A stretch of 29,442 nt of DNA from a virus. Numbering within the stretch: position 1 is the first letter of the stretch; every line of letters starts with the position of its first letter. The stretch spans positions 1 through 29,442 of IMG/VR virus record IMGVR_UViG_3300042376_000873. One strand, given 5' to 3'. The notes under the pieces are model-generated. The model was given only the letters and a program-made list of their open reading frames with translations, made no database searches and was not told the DNA's origin. Of this stretch, positions 1-6,263 are shown piece after piece. Both the position numbers and the translations under genes were made by a program.

Positions 1-355
1 GTTCGCCAGACCCGGCCCCCCCGTGATGGGGGCCACCCTCCCCCCTCCCTGCCGGGGGCCGCTCGCGGATCGTTTTCTTTGAGTGACAGGAACGACATCG
101 GCACGCGCCGTTGGTGATCTCGTACCGCAGGTCGGGCCGCTCGGCCACCGGCACGATGTGGTCGGCATGGTTGGCTTGGTCAATGCGTCCACAGTCCACG
201 CAGGCCCATGCGTCACGTGTGAGCACAGCCTGCCGCCACTTGCGGTGTTGCTTGTCGGTGTAGCCACGGGCCGATGCGTTGGGCCTCACGCTGTCATCAC
301 GCCTCTGCTGTGTACGCAGGCGAGGCGGGCGATAGCTTGGCATCCTGCTGGGCAT
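1..355 (-). CDS. HNH endonuclease, C-terminus cut by window edge
   Basis: An open frame enters the window edge with no stop and encodes at least 118 residues. It shows an HNH treble-clef pattern: a CVDC knuckle, then HADHIVPV carrying the two histidines, an asparagine in EITNGAC, and a second knuckle CRSCH followed by basic residues. This is the usual form of the small HNH protein next to phage terminase genes, where it assists packaging. The start at 355 follows GGGAAG by about 10 bases and lies 3 bases after the upstream stop; an in-frame ATG at 343 is the alternative. The last part seen is glycine-rich. The family call is solid, while the packaging role is inferred from family context because the terminase is outside the window. 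Confidence 0.85.
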   Translation of the reverse strand, partial: MPSRMPSYRPPRLRTQQRRDDSVRPNASARGYTDKQHRKWRQAVLTRDAWACVDCGRIDQANHADHIVPVAERPDLRYEITNGACRCRSCHSKKTIRERPPAGRGEGGPHHGGAGSGE

Positions 356-358
356 GGG

Positions 359-610
359 CTACTTCTTCCCTGCACAGGTAGGGCACACAGTCCTATGGCC
401 ATCACCGTGGACGATGTACCCACGGCCATTGCAATCCACGCACACAGCGGGCTTGGGCTTGGGCGGCTCTGGCGTGGGCTCTGGGGGCTTCTCCTGTGCG
501 GTTGCGGCATACGCTGCCGAGACCGCAGCCGAGGCTCTCGGGGCCTCGAGGTCGATCTGTGCAGGGTCAGCCGAGAGAGCCGCCAGCACTGAGAGGATGT
601 ACTGCCACAT
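359..610 (-). CDS. Small membrane-anchored protein with a CxxC zinc-ribbon tail
   Basis: The product has 83 residues from ATG 610, which has AAGGATGG just upstream; ATG 619 would add three residues. A hydrophobic N-terminus (WQYILSVLAAL) suggests a signal or anchor. It is followed by an alanine-rich stretch, a proline-rich linker (PPEPTPEPPKPKP) and a C-terminal CVDCNGRGYIVHGDGHR...CPTC module, which resembles half of a DnaJ-type zinc finger. It lies last in the run of small membrane genes and overlaps the upstream gene by a few bases. An anchor plus a Pro-rich spacer recalls spanin subunits, but there is no lipobox and the zinc ribbon would be unusual there. Function unknown; a real gene on the basis of coupling and motif. 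Confidence 0.7.
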   Translation of the reverse strand: MWQYILSVLAALSADPAQIDLEAPRASAAVSAAYAATAQEKPPEPTPEPPKPKPAVCVDCNGRGYIVHGDGHRTVCPTCAGKK

Positions 611-612
611 GA

Positions 613-873
613 TTACCATCCTTGCCCGTGGTTGATCACTCGGTGGCCATCAGCATCGACCCGAGCGTGGACCACATACGCCTGCTCGGCCGGTGGAGGC
701 TCGGCAAACATCATCACCCATAGGCCCGCCTTGGCCAGCCTAGCCAGCAGACGCAGGACTGGCCGCTCTGGCTCAGGCTTCACTGGGCTGTAGTCGCTCG
801 TGGCTGCCCACCACGTGAGCATCACGGCCACTAGGCCCACGACCACGGCTGTCTGGATTTCTTTCTGGGTCAT
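613..873 (-). CDS. Small single-pass membrane protein
   Basis: The 86-residue product has one clear membrane segment near the N-terminus (about residues 8-24, TAVVVGLVAVMLTWWAA), then a proline and charge-rich stretch and a second moderately hydrophobic patch (AGLWVMMF, about 49-56). The ATG at 873 overlaps the stop of the upstream gene as ATGA, a strong sign of translational coupling. It sits among holin-like and peptidase genes, so a part in lysis (second holin, antiholin or spanin component) is plausible from position only. No family recognised. Confidence 0.65.
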   Translation of the reverse strand: MTQKEIQTAVVVGLVAVMLTWWAATSDYSPVKPEPERPVLRLLARLAKAGLWVMMFAEPPPAEQAYVVHARVDADGHRVINHGQGW

Positions 874-1097
874 CGGTCAACGCTCCAGATGGAGTAGATG
901 AACATCACCACGCACGCACCGATCACGCTGCCGATGAGGCCCGCAGGACCATTGCCAAACGGCAGGCCACCTGCGAGCGAGCCAATGAGGCCGAGGCCGA
1001 TGGTGGGCACCCAGCCATCAGGGCACTTGCCCGGCATCGCCCACTTGGCGATACCTCCCACGACGGCACCGAATACGAGCCACAACAGTAAACCCAT
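870..1097 (-). CDS. GlsB/YeaQ/YmgE-family membrane protein
   Basis: The 75-residue protein has three hydrophobic segments and matches the transglycosylase-associated (GlsB/YeaQ/YmgE) family: GAVVGGIAKWAMPGKCPDGW, then a glycine-rich IGLGLIGSLAGG segment and a final membrane helix. Family members are small inner-membrane proteins of poorly defined stress function. The SD AGGAGAAG lies 7 bases before ATG 1097. In this phage it follows the papain-like peptidase directly (9-base gap), so it could act as a holin-like pore or accessory; that is inference from position. The family assignment is good. Confidence 0.8.
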   Translation of the reverse strand: MGLLLWLVFGAVVGGIAKWAMPGKCPDGWVPTIGLGLIGSLAGGLPFGNGPAGLIGSVIGACVVMFIYSIWSVDR

Positions 1098-1106
1098 GAG
1101 CTTCTC

Positions 1107-2240
1107 CTACTGTGCGAGGTGGAACGTGTCTGCGATGAGTCGGGTAGGCGACGGATTGCGAGCCTCTGGGGGTGCAGGTTGCAGCCAGTTGCCGTGATCC
1201 AGATTCCGATAGCGGAAGTTCACGCCTGAGATGCTGAAGGAGTCCTGCCCTGAGAGCATCGCGTCAACCGTTTCGCGGCTCACCCAGAACGAGCCGTCAG
1301 GCTGATCGGCGGGCCACTTGGGGCCGGCATTGAACACGCCCCAAGAGTTGATGCAGAGCAGCCCGTCACGCTTGCCCTCGTTCTTGGCATACCGAACGCC
1401 GATAAAGCACATGCAGTGTGCCCACGAGCCGCTGCGAGGTGCGAAGCCATCGGCGTCACGCTGCGACGAAAAGCCGACGCCGCTGCACACAGGCACACAA
1501 AATCCGCTTTCCAAACTCGCCGCAGCCTCGTCAAAGTTTCGCACCAGGGCGACATTCGTGGCCGTGTTCTTGTTGGCAAGCTTGGCGAGCACCATCCCAG
1601 CTTGGCCGCCACCGCACAACAGGTTGCCCCACTCCTTTGCCCTGCTCGGGTTGTACGTCGTCAGGTCAACGCCGGGATACTGCTGACGAAACAAGATCCC
1701 GCCCACGGTCTGATCCTTGCACTTGCCGGCGACCCACCGTGCAGCTGCACCGCCGTATGATCCGTCGGAAAACCCTGCCTGTGTGACCGGAGGGAGACGC
1801 CCGGCAGTCCTCGAACCGGAGTACAGCGGCTCAGTCGCCACGAGCTTGGGTGGATCGGGCAATTCGCCCTCGGCCCAGTCAACGCATTGGCCGACGTAGC
1901 TGCCCATCGCCCAACCGAACGAGACGCAGTCGCCGATCCCCTGCTTCCACGGGCCGAAAGGCTTGCCGTAGACCTGGCGGTGAGCACGATCCGCGAAACG
2001 ATAGAGGAACGTGTCCTGCCCCTTGGCATTCTTGATCACATCCTTGGCCGCGTCAGAGAAGAGCGGCTGGTCGAGCTCGGCGAGAAACGCCCGCGTGCCT
2101 GCTGGGTCTGGCGTGTAGCCGAACTGCCCGTCAATGCGTGCGGCGACTCGGTGCGTGGCACGCTCCACCAGCGCCCCGAGGATCGCCATCACGATCACGA
2201 ACGCGACGGCAGACAGAGACCAGCGGCTACTTCGTGACAT
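1107..2240 (-). CDS. Membrane-anchored papain-like cysteine peptidase, candidate lysis enzyme
   Basis: The product is 377 residues from ATG 2240, chosen because it places a clean hydrophobic segment (SLSAVAFVIVMAILGALV) directly at the N-terminus and overlaps the upstream stop by 14 bases. A signal anchor is followed by a domain with the papain (C1) triad in order: nucleophile Cys105 in GIGDCVSFGWA, His275 in GSWAHCMCF and Asn298 in CINSWG, the last being the classic papain NSWG motif. Several other cysteines are present. Lying between holin-like genes and small membrane proteins, it occupies the endolysin position, and no lysozyme, amidase or CHAP gene is seen. The anchor could be a signal-arrest-release type. 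The peptidase fold is well supported; the lysis role is inferred. Confidence 0.8.
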   Translation of the reverse strand: MSRSSRWSLSAVAFVIVMAILGALVERATHRVAARIDGQFGYTPDPAGTRAFLAELDQPLFSDAAKDVIKNAKGQDTFLYRFADRAHRQVYGKPFGPWKQGIGDCVSFGWAMGSYVGQCVDWAEGELPDPPKLVATEPLYSGSRTAGRLPPVTQAGFSDGSYGGAAARWVAGKCKDQTVGGILFRQQYPGVDLTTYNPSRAKEWGNLLCGGGQAGMVLAKLANKNTATNVALVRNFDEAAASLESGFCVPVCSGVGFSSQRDADGFAPRSGSWAHCMCFIGVRYAKNEGKRDGLLCINSWGVFNAGPKWPADQPDGSFWVSRETVDAMLSGQDSFSISGVNFRYRNLDHGNWLQPAPPEARNPSPTRLIADTFHLAQ

Positions 2241-2781
2241 CGGCTGCGGCCCTCGACAGGTCACGGAGTGCAGACACCCACGCGGCACGGCTCTCGGGCG
2301 TCACAGGACCGCCAGACGAGCCAACTGCGTCATCCAAAAACCGATGGACGGCATCCCTCACCTGCGGCTGGCGGGCGCCGATGCTCTCGCCTTTGCACCG
2401 CATCTCGCGGGCGGCAATCCGCAGTTCGTCAAACGCAATGCCGGTCTTGAGCCTCTGGTCGTGCTTTCCGTCATAGTCGATGCACTCGGCGAGCTCGCCG
2501 CAAAGTGCTGCCATGATCGAAGCATCTTCGGCGGCAGTCGGGCCGATGAACTTGCCCCTAAGCGTGAACGCATCCGGCGGCACTGGTGCCGGGCCTGGTG
2601 CTGGTGCCTGCCGGCTCGGTGCGAACGCAATCACCGCAGCCACAAGCAACGCCACAGCGGCGACGTACTTCCCGTCGATGGTCGGCATCTTGGCCGTGGC
2701 GATGAACGCCTTCGCCCGCTCGGTGATCTGCTGGCCGGCGAGCACGTAGACCGCGAAGGCGATGAGTAACGCTGTGATCAC
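2227..2781 (-). CDS. Two-segment membrane protein with a C-terminal soluble domain
   Basis: I place the start at GTG 2781, because GAGGAAG lies 5 bases upstream and the GTG overlaps the preceding stop as GTGA; a longer reading is open but would overlap the neighbour heavily. The 184 residues begin with a membrane segment (ITALLIAFAVYVLAG), then a short polar loop, a second segment (YVAAVALLVAAVIAFA), a proline-rich linker (APAPGPAPVPP) and a helical domain of about 110 residues containing two cysteines. The layout suggests a holin or inner-membrane lysis regulator with a periplasmic or cytoplasmic domain. No family recognised beyond that. Confidence 0.7.
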   Translation of the reverse strand: MITALLIAFAVYVLAGQQITERAKAFIATAKMPTIDGKYVAAVALLVAAVIAFAPSRQAPAPGPAPVPPDAFTLRGKFIGPTAAEDASIMAALCGELAECIDYDGKHDQRLKTGIAFDELRIAAREMRCKGESIGARQPQVRDAVHRFLDDAVGSSGGPVTPESRAAWVSALRDLSRAAADVTK

Positions 2782-3149
2782 GACTTCCTCACGAGTGGCA
2801 GGATTGTTTCGATGGTCCCGGCAGCGATGGCGACGACCATTGCTCGAGCTGCTGGGCGGACGATGAACCAAAACGGATACGTTGCGTACGGCACACACAT
2901 CACAGCCAGCGAGTCAAACAGCACGCCTACGGCCTCCAGCACGATGGCTCGCTTCTCTTCGCCCGTCAGAGTCTTGGTTGCGTCCAGCGTCTCGACTGAG
3001 AGCCTGACGAGTGCGGCCACTAGGGCACCAAACTCCATCCACGTCAGCCCGTCCTTGGCCGAGACTCGTGCGGTGACGAGGAATGCCGTGACCTTGTCGG
3101 CGATGTCCGAAAACGGACGAGCGGCGGCGATAGGAGCGTCGGCGACCAT
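2778..3149 (-). CDS. Putative holin or small membrane protein
   Basis: The 123-residue product starts at ATG 3149, two bases after the stop of the upstream gene. It has an amphipathic N-terminal half (FSDIADKVTAFLVTAR...LTWMEFGALVAALVRLSVETL), a charged TGEEKRAIVLEAVGVLFDSLA stretch and a strongly hydrophobic C-terminus (VPYATYPFWFIV, then AMVVAIAAGTIETILPL). The TGEEKR-AIVLEAV pattern recalls phage holins of the LLH type, but I cannot confirm the family. Its place at the head of the lysis cluster fits a holin. Membrane character is clear; function is inferred. Confidence 0.65.
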   Translation of the reverse strand: MVADAPIAAARPFSDIADKVTAFLVTARVSAKDGLTWMEFGALVAALVRLSVETLDATKTLTGEEKRAIVLEAVGVLFDSLAVMCVPYATYPFWFIVRPAARAMVVAIAAGTIETILPLVRKS

Positions 3150-3151
3150 AC

Positions 3152-3511
3152 CTACCAATCTGGCTGGATCTCCGGGCTGTCTTGCAGTTCTTCGGGCAGG
3201 GAATAGGAACGCATCTGGAAAAACTGTGTCTTCACCACGCGCCGATCCTGCTCTGTGGCGTCGTCCCAAGTGGCACGGATACGCTGCGTGGCCGCTCGGA
3301 TCTCCTCGGGCGTCGGATCACGGCACTCGGATCGCTTTGGCTTGAACCGAAAGCGTCGGTCGTGCCGAGGGGCCAGCGGCACCACACCCTTCAGCCGAAT
3401 CAGCTGGTCCTTCGTGATCGTCCAATGGGTACAGATCGCCACCATCGCGGAGTGAGAGTCCCACTGCATCTGCAGGAGGTGCAGGTCAATCGTTGCTGTG
3501 TTGCCCGCCAT
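3152..3511 (-). CDS. Small basic protein with possible helix-turn-helix
   Basis: The 119-residue product starts at ATG 3511 with AGGTGG 5 bases upstream and overlaps the glycosyltransferase end by 26 bases. Residues about 20-60 (AMVAICTHWTITKDQLIRLKGVV) look like a helix-turn-helix followed by a very basic arm (RHDRRFRFKPKRSECR). The second half is helical and charged. It may be a DNA-binding regulator placed between the modification genes and the lysis genes, where a late regulator would make sense, but this is inferred from shape and position only. Confidence 0.6.
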   Translation of the reverse strand: MAGNTATIDLHLLQMQWDSHSAMVAICTHWTITKDQLIRLKGVVPLAPRHDRRFRFKPKRSECRDPTPEEIRAATQRIRATWDDATEQDRRVVKTQFFQMRSYSLPEELQDSPEIQPDW

Positions 3512-4382
3512 CCAGCCACCTCATGACGCACCGCTGCGACGGGTTCAGGTACAGCCCCTGCCCAGTAGCCCGCTCAATGCTCTCGTGAAACTTCACGTGT
3601 TCGCAGTCGGTGCCGTCGTACGTTCCCGACAGGTAGGCGGCTGTCCGGTAGATCGCCAGCCCGCCCATCGCACTACACACCGGCACAGGCGGGCTGCCGA
3701 CCGGGGGCAACCATTGGTGCTTCCATCCACCCACACCGTTGGTGTAGTCGTCCCAGTAGGAGTTCAGCCGCAGCGCCCAGCAGTCGTAGTGCAGCCACGC
3801 GGCAATCAGCTGCGTCTCGCCTGCGGCGTTTGTCTGGTACGCCGGATGCTGCAAGAGCGACACGCTGGCCATGCCGTAGGCGTCGGGCATGTGACGCATC
3901 CAGCCGACTCCGTTGAGTATCCCTCGGTTTGACCAACCGCCCCATGCGTCGAGATCAATCACCACGACGAAGTCGGCGTCGGCTGCACACTCACGCACCC
4001 ACTGCTGGCAGGCTGTCCGGTACTCGGCCAGGGCCACAGTGCGTCGGCCCGCGAACTCCGAGGAGAACTGCTGGCGGCCAAGCCGCTGGCTCGTGAACGT
4101 CGCCTGGCGGTGCCGTCGGCAGAAGTCGGCGAGCACCTGGTCGGTGTTGTCCTCGTTGTCATTCGTCTCGACGTGGAGCTTCCACGAGCGGCAAAACGCA
4201 CCGAGACTGAGGACACGCTCGAGGTTGGATGCAAGCTGCGGCGCACAGCTGCGGGCCAGCCCGACAACGGCAATCTCGCAGTCAGCCAGCACGGCAACAC
4301 CTTGGGCCGCCAGCTCGTCGAACGACGACCGGAACGGCGGCGACGGCAGCACCAGGTGCTCGGGTATCTTCACCGCTTCCAT
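3486..4382 (-). CDS. GT-A-type glycosyltransferase-like protein
   Basis: The 298-residue protein has the layout of a GT-A fold transferase. An N-terminal Rossmann-like half (CEIAVVGLARSCAPQLASNLERVL) is followed by an R..ALAEYR patch at about 113-122 and then DFVVVIDLDAWGG, where Asp143-x-Asp145 fits the metal and nucleotide-sugar binding DxD motif. Further conserved-looking parts are the tryptophan-rich acceptor region and TDCEHVKFHESI near the C-terminus. The order recalls capsule mannosyltransferases (CAP59-like), though only weakly. It overlaps the methyltransferase gene by 13 bases, so the two are probably made together. The target (virion protein, host surface or DNA) cannot be told. 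No signal peptide, so cytoplasmic. Confidence 0.72.
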   Translation of the reverse strand: MEAVKIPEHLVLPSPPFRSSFDELAAQGVAVLADCEIAVVGLARSCAPQLASNLERVLSLGAFCRSWKLHVETNDNEDNTDQVLADFCRRHRQATFTSQRLGRQQFSSEFAGRRTVALAEYRTACQQWVRECAADADFVVVIDLDAWGGWSNRGILNGVGWMRHMPDAYGMASVSLLQHPAYQTNAAGETQLIAAWLHYDCWALRLNSYWDDYTNGVGGWKHQWLPPVGSPPVPVCSAMGGLAIYRTAAYLSGTYDGTDCEHVKFHESIERATGQGLYLNPSQRCVMRWLDGGQHSND

Positions 4383-4903
4383 GCCACCCCGACTCCATAG
4401 GGCTCTTCGATCATCTCGTGCGGCGCTCGGTGCTTGTGGACAAACGAGTCGAACACGTAGGACAGGTAAGGGTGGGCAGGGTGCGTTACGTCGTGGAACG
4501 CCACGCAGCCTCCCGGCCTGACCAGCGGCCAGACGTTGTCGAGATCCGCGAGGCCGCCCTCTGCGGAGTGGTCACCGTCCACAAGGACCAGGTCGAACGC
4601 CTCGGCCTGCTCGGGCATCAGTGCCGGGATAGTGTCTCGGCTGTCGCCGTCCAGGAACGCCCGCCGGCCCGAGAAGTTGAAGTCGTCCAGCAGCTGCTCA
4701 ATGTGCTGGTGGCTGCCACGGCCGCTGCCGCCGTAGTCGGTGCCCCACTTGTCGGCCACCCACACGGCCTCGAGGTGCTGGCCGGCGTTCTCCAGCACCA
4801 CTCGCAGGCTGCCGCCGTCCCGGGTGCCGATCTCAAGGTACTGCCGCACCTGGTGGGTGCTGCAATGCCCGGCCAAGAAGCGGTAGAGGCTGGCGTTGCT
4901 CAC
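4370..4903 (-). CDS. Class I SAM-dependent methyltransferase
   Basis: The 177-residue product shows the class I methyltransferase core: motif I YLEIGTRDGGSL (residues 22-33), an acidic residue after the second strand (WVADKWG), an FLDGDSRD step, and the DLVLVDGDHSAEGGLADL motif (104-121) followed by VRPGGCVAFHDVTH. This is the pattern of the Methyltransf_24 group, often found in sugar or natural-product clusters. GTG 4903 overlaps the RusA stop as GTGA. It lacks the DPPY or NPPY motifs of DNA adenine or cytosine-N4 methylases, so DNA methylation is unlikely. With the glycosyltransferase it probably makes or decorates a glycan; the target is unknown. Confidence 0.8.
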   Translation of the reverse strand: MSNASLYRFLAGHCSTHQVRQYLEIGTRDGGSLRVVLENAGQHLEAVWVADKWGTDYGGSGRGSHQHIEQLLDDFNFSGRRAFLDGDSRDTIPALMPEQAEAFDLVLVDGDHSAEGGLADLDNVWPLVRPGGCVAFHDVTHPAHPYLSYVFDSFVHKHRAPHEMIEEPYGVGVAWKR

Positions 4904-5298
4904 GTGACACGCACGGTGGTCCGTGCCTCCGTGCCGTAACGCTTTTCGATCACCAACCGCTTCACCTGCTTGTCGTTGCCGATGATCGGGCCGATGGCAT
5001 CCAGCACGGCCTTGGCCACGTTGTCCACGTCCGGCAGTGGGGCGGGCGGTGCGTTGGGCTTGAGCCCCTTTTTGTTGAGGTGCGACCTCGGCCGCACGAA
5101 CACGGCGTCGATCACCACCTCGACCGTTCCGGTGCAGGCACGCAGGCCAGCGTCAACGGCTGCCAGCTGTAGGGCCTTGCGGTAGGCGTGGATCGGATGC
5201 CGTGCCTCGACGTAGGCGTGCGCGAACTTGCCACGGGTCGTGATCTTTGCCCGAGGCTGCGGCACCGGCTCGCCGTCAACGCTGAAGGTGATGGACAT
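4900..5298 (-). CDS. rusA: RusA-family Holliday junction resolvase
   Basis: The 132-residue protein has the RusA signature. It starts with FSVDGEPVPQPRAKITTRGKF, has a basic stretch RPRSHLNKKG, then PDVDNVAKAVLDAI in which Asp90, Asp92 and Lys96 match the catalytic D-x-D and lysine of E. coli RusA, and Asp109 in IGNDKQV matches the third acidic residue. Length agrees with the family (about 120-140). RusA dimers cut four-way junctions, resolving recombination and branched replication intermediates before packaging. It links the recombination genes upstream (Sak4-like ATPase and SSB-like protein) with the late genes downstream. High confidence. Confidence 0.92.
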   Translation of the reverse strand: MSITFSVDGEPVPQPRAKITTRGKFAHAYVEARHPIHAYRKALQLAAVDAGLRACTGTVEVVIDAVFVRPRSHLNKKGLKPNAPPAPLPDVDNVAKAVLDAIGPIIGNDKQVKRLVIEKRYGTEARTTVRVT

Positions 5299-5319
5299 GG
5301 CGACATCGTCGCCACCTTG

Positions 5320-5613
5320 TCAAGCGAGACGGGCCAGCAGCGAGCGGAGCGTGGCGGCTGCGGCAAGTTCCTTCTTGCAATTTGTGCCGTAGTATTCGTC
5401 GTCAACTACTTCCGCAGCCAACTGAATCGCCTCACGCTCCTCGTCGGTGAGCCGCAGTCGCTGGCTACGCATGCGTTCTGCCTCCGCTATCAGCTTCCTG
5501 ACCAAGCATGTCGCGTGATGTCTGTCGGTATGGCACTCATCCCAGTGTGTTATTCCGAAGCGTTCTGGAATAGCGTCAAGCCACGCCTGGGCGTCGTCAA
5601 TTATGTCGTTCAT
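5320..5613 (-). CDS. Small acidic helical protein
   Basis: The 97-residue product starts at ATG 5613; a longer reading from 5688 would begin with a cysteine-rich stretch that looks non-coding and would cross the palindromic region. The protein is helical and charged, with a histidine and cysteine cluster in the middle (HWDECHTDRHHATC, about 23-36) that might bind metal, then TDEEREAIQLAAEVVDDEYYG, and an alanine and leucine-rich end. The stop lies 21 bases before the RusA start. No family recognised; no clear Shine-Dalgarno at the chosen start, so the exact start is uncertain. Confidence 0.6.
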   Translation of the reverse strand: MNDIIDDAQAWLDAIPERFGITHWDECHTDRHHATCLVRKLIAEAERMRSQRLRLTDEEREAIQLAAEVVDDEYYGTNCKKELAAAATLRSLLARLA

Positions 5614-5765
5614 CACACACCAGTTTTTTTGCAAGAAAACTTGACACTTTTCAATCACCCTAGCGCACGAAACGCCACACCATCCCACGAATATCTCGGG
5701 GCGCTGACTTGCTCAGTCTTTGGCACTGTCCGCTGTTCTTCACGCTGTGTCAAGCGTTTCGGCCC
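5614..5765. promoter_or_regulatory. Non-coding gap with two adjacent dyads and a TTGACA box
   Basis: No convincing gene lies here. Directly before the 97-residue gene is an 18-bp nearly perfect palindrome centred on TTGCAA (5623-5640), followed at once by TTGA-6-TCAA (5641-5654). Further upstream on the minus strand is a perfect TTGACA (5753-5748) with GACAGT 17 bases later, a weak -10 match. This could be an internal promoter and operator before the RusA, modification and lysis genes. The sequence elements are seen; the function is inferred and weak. Confidence 0.35.
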
Positions 5766-5939
5766 TCACTTCACGGCCAACGTCACGGCCGGCGGCACCC
5801 AGTGCTTTACCAGCGTGCCCTTGAATCCAAGCTCCTTGATCCTCCTGCGAACCCACGGCGACGGCCGCAGGGAGTTCCTGCTACAGCTTTCGTCCCACCG
5901 GCTGGGAGCCTGTGAGTCCTTGTCCCTCACCTTGACCAC
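5766..5939 (-). CDS. Small basic protein, 57 residues
   Basis: A GTG start at 5939 is preceded by GAAAGGATTCACAT, nearly the same leader as the ParB-DUF4326 gene carries (GAAAGGATTCACAG before ATG 8028), which argues for translation. The product is basic, with a tryptophan-rich RWDESCSRNSLRPSPWVRRR part and a compact end IKELGFKGTLVKHWVPPAVT. It overlaps the end of the 54-residue membrane ORF by 59 bases. No family recognised. Support is the repeated leader and good protein-like composition. Confidence 0.45.
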   Translation of the reverse strand: MVKVRDKDSQAPSRWDESCSRNSLRPSPWVRRRIKELGFKGTLVKHWVPPAVTLAVK

Positions 5940-6045
5940 GATGTGAATCCTTTCTCATCGAGATTCCGACCAGAATGCCCAAAACAAACGTCGCACCCTG
6001 CACCACGAATCCCACCGTGATGCACACCAGCTGCTCGACCGTCAT
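5881..6045 (-). CDS. Small single-pass membrane protein, 54 residues
   Basis: ATG 6045 overlaps the stop of the LexA-type HTH gene as ATGA. The first 30 residues form one membrane helix (LVCITVGFVVQGATFVLGIL), followed by a short polar, basic, glycine-rich tail. Such tiny membrane proteins are common in phage early operons and may affect host membrane functions or superinfection, but nothing here shows which. Support is the coupling and the clean hydrophobic segment. Confidence 0.5.
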   Translation of the reverse strand: MTVEQLVCITVGFVVQGATFVLGILVGISMRKDSHRGQGEGQGLTGSQPVGRKL

Positions 6046-6263
6046 GGGGTCACCTCAATTCCCCGGGTGGAATTGGGCCGGCGTCTGATCCAGCCCTTCT
6101 TCTCGAGGGCCTCGAGGTGGACGACCACCCCATTCGGGCTCTTGATCGACATCGCCCTGGCGATCTCTCGCACAGTCGGCGAGTAGAGCTCCATGTGCGA
6201 CGTGATGAAGTCGTACGCCTGCTTTTGCCTCGCCGTCAGCGGGACCTTCTCGGCCGTCGTCAT
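6042..6263 (-). CDS. LexA-type winged-helix DNA-binding protein without peptidase domain
   Basis: The 73 residues correspond almost exactly to the LexA N-terminal DNA-binding domain: LTARQKQAYDFITSHMELYSPTVREIARAM, then SPNGVVVHLEALEKKGWIRRRPNSTRGIEV, where the recognition helix and wing are both present. The S24 peptidase half of LexA, with its Ala-Gly cleavage site and Ser-Lys dyad, is absent, so RecA-stimulated self-cleavage is not possible. It has a perfect AAGGAGGT Shine-Dalgarno 7 bases before ATG 6263 and overlaps the replication gene as ATGA. It is likely a small transcription regulator; its sites are unknown. Family call strong, target inferred. Confidence 0.85.
   Translation of the reverse strand: MTTAEKVPLTARQKQAYDFITSHMELYSPTVREIARAMSIKSPNGVVVHLEALEKKGWIRRRPNSTRGIEVTP

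Noticed and set aside
83-592. Long plus-strand frame opposite the HNH and zinc-ribbon genes
   Set aside because: GC-rich antisense shadow; the minus-strand frames have motifs, Shine-Dalgarno sites and coupling.
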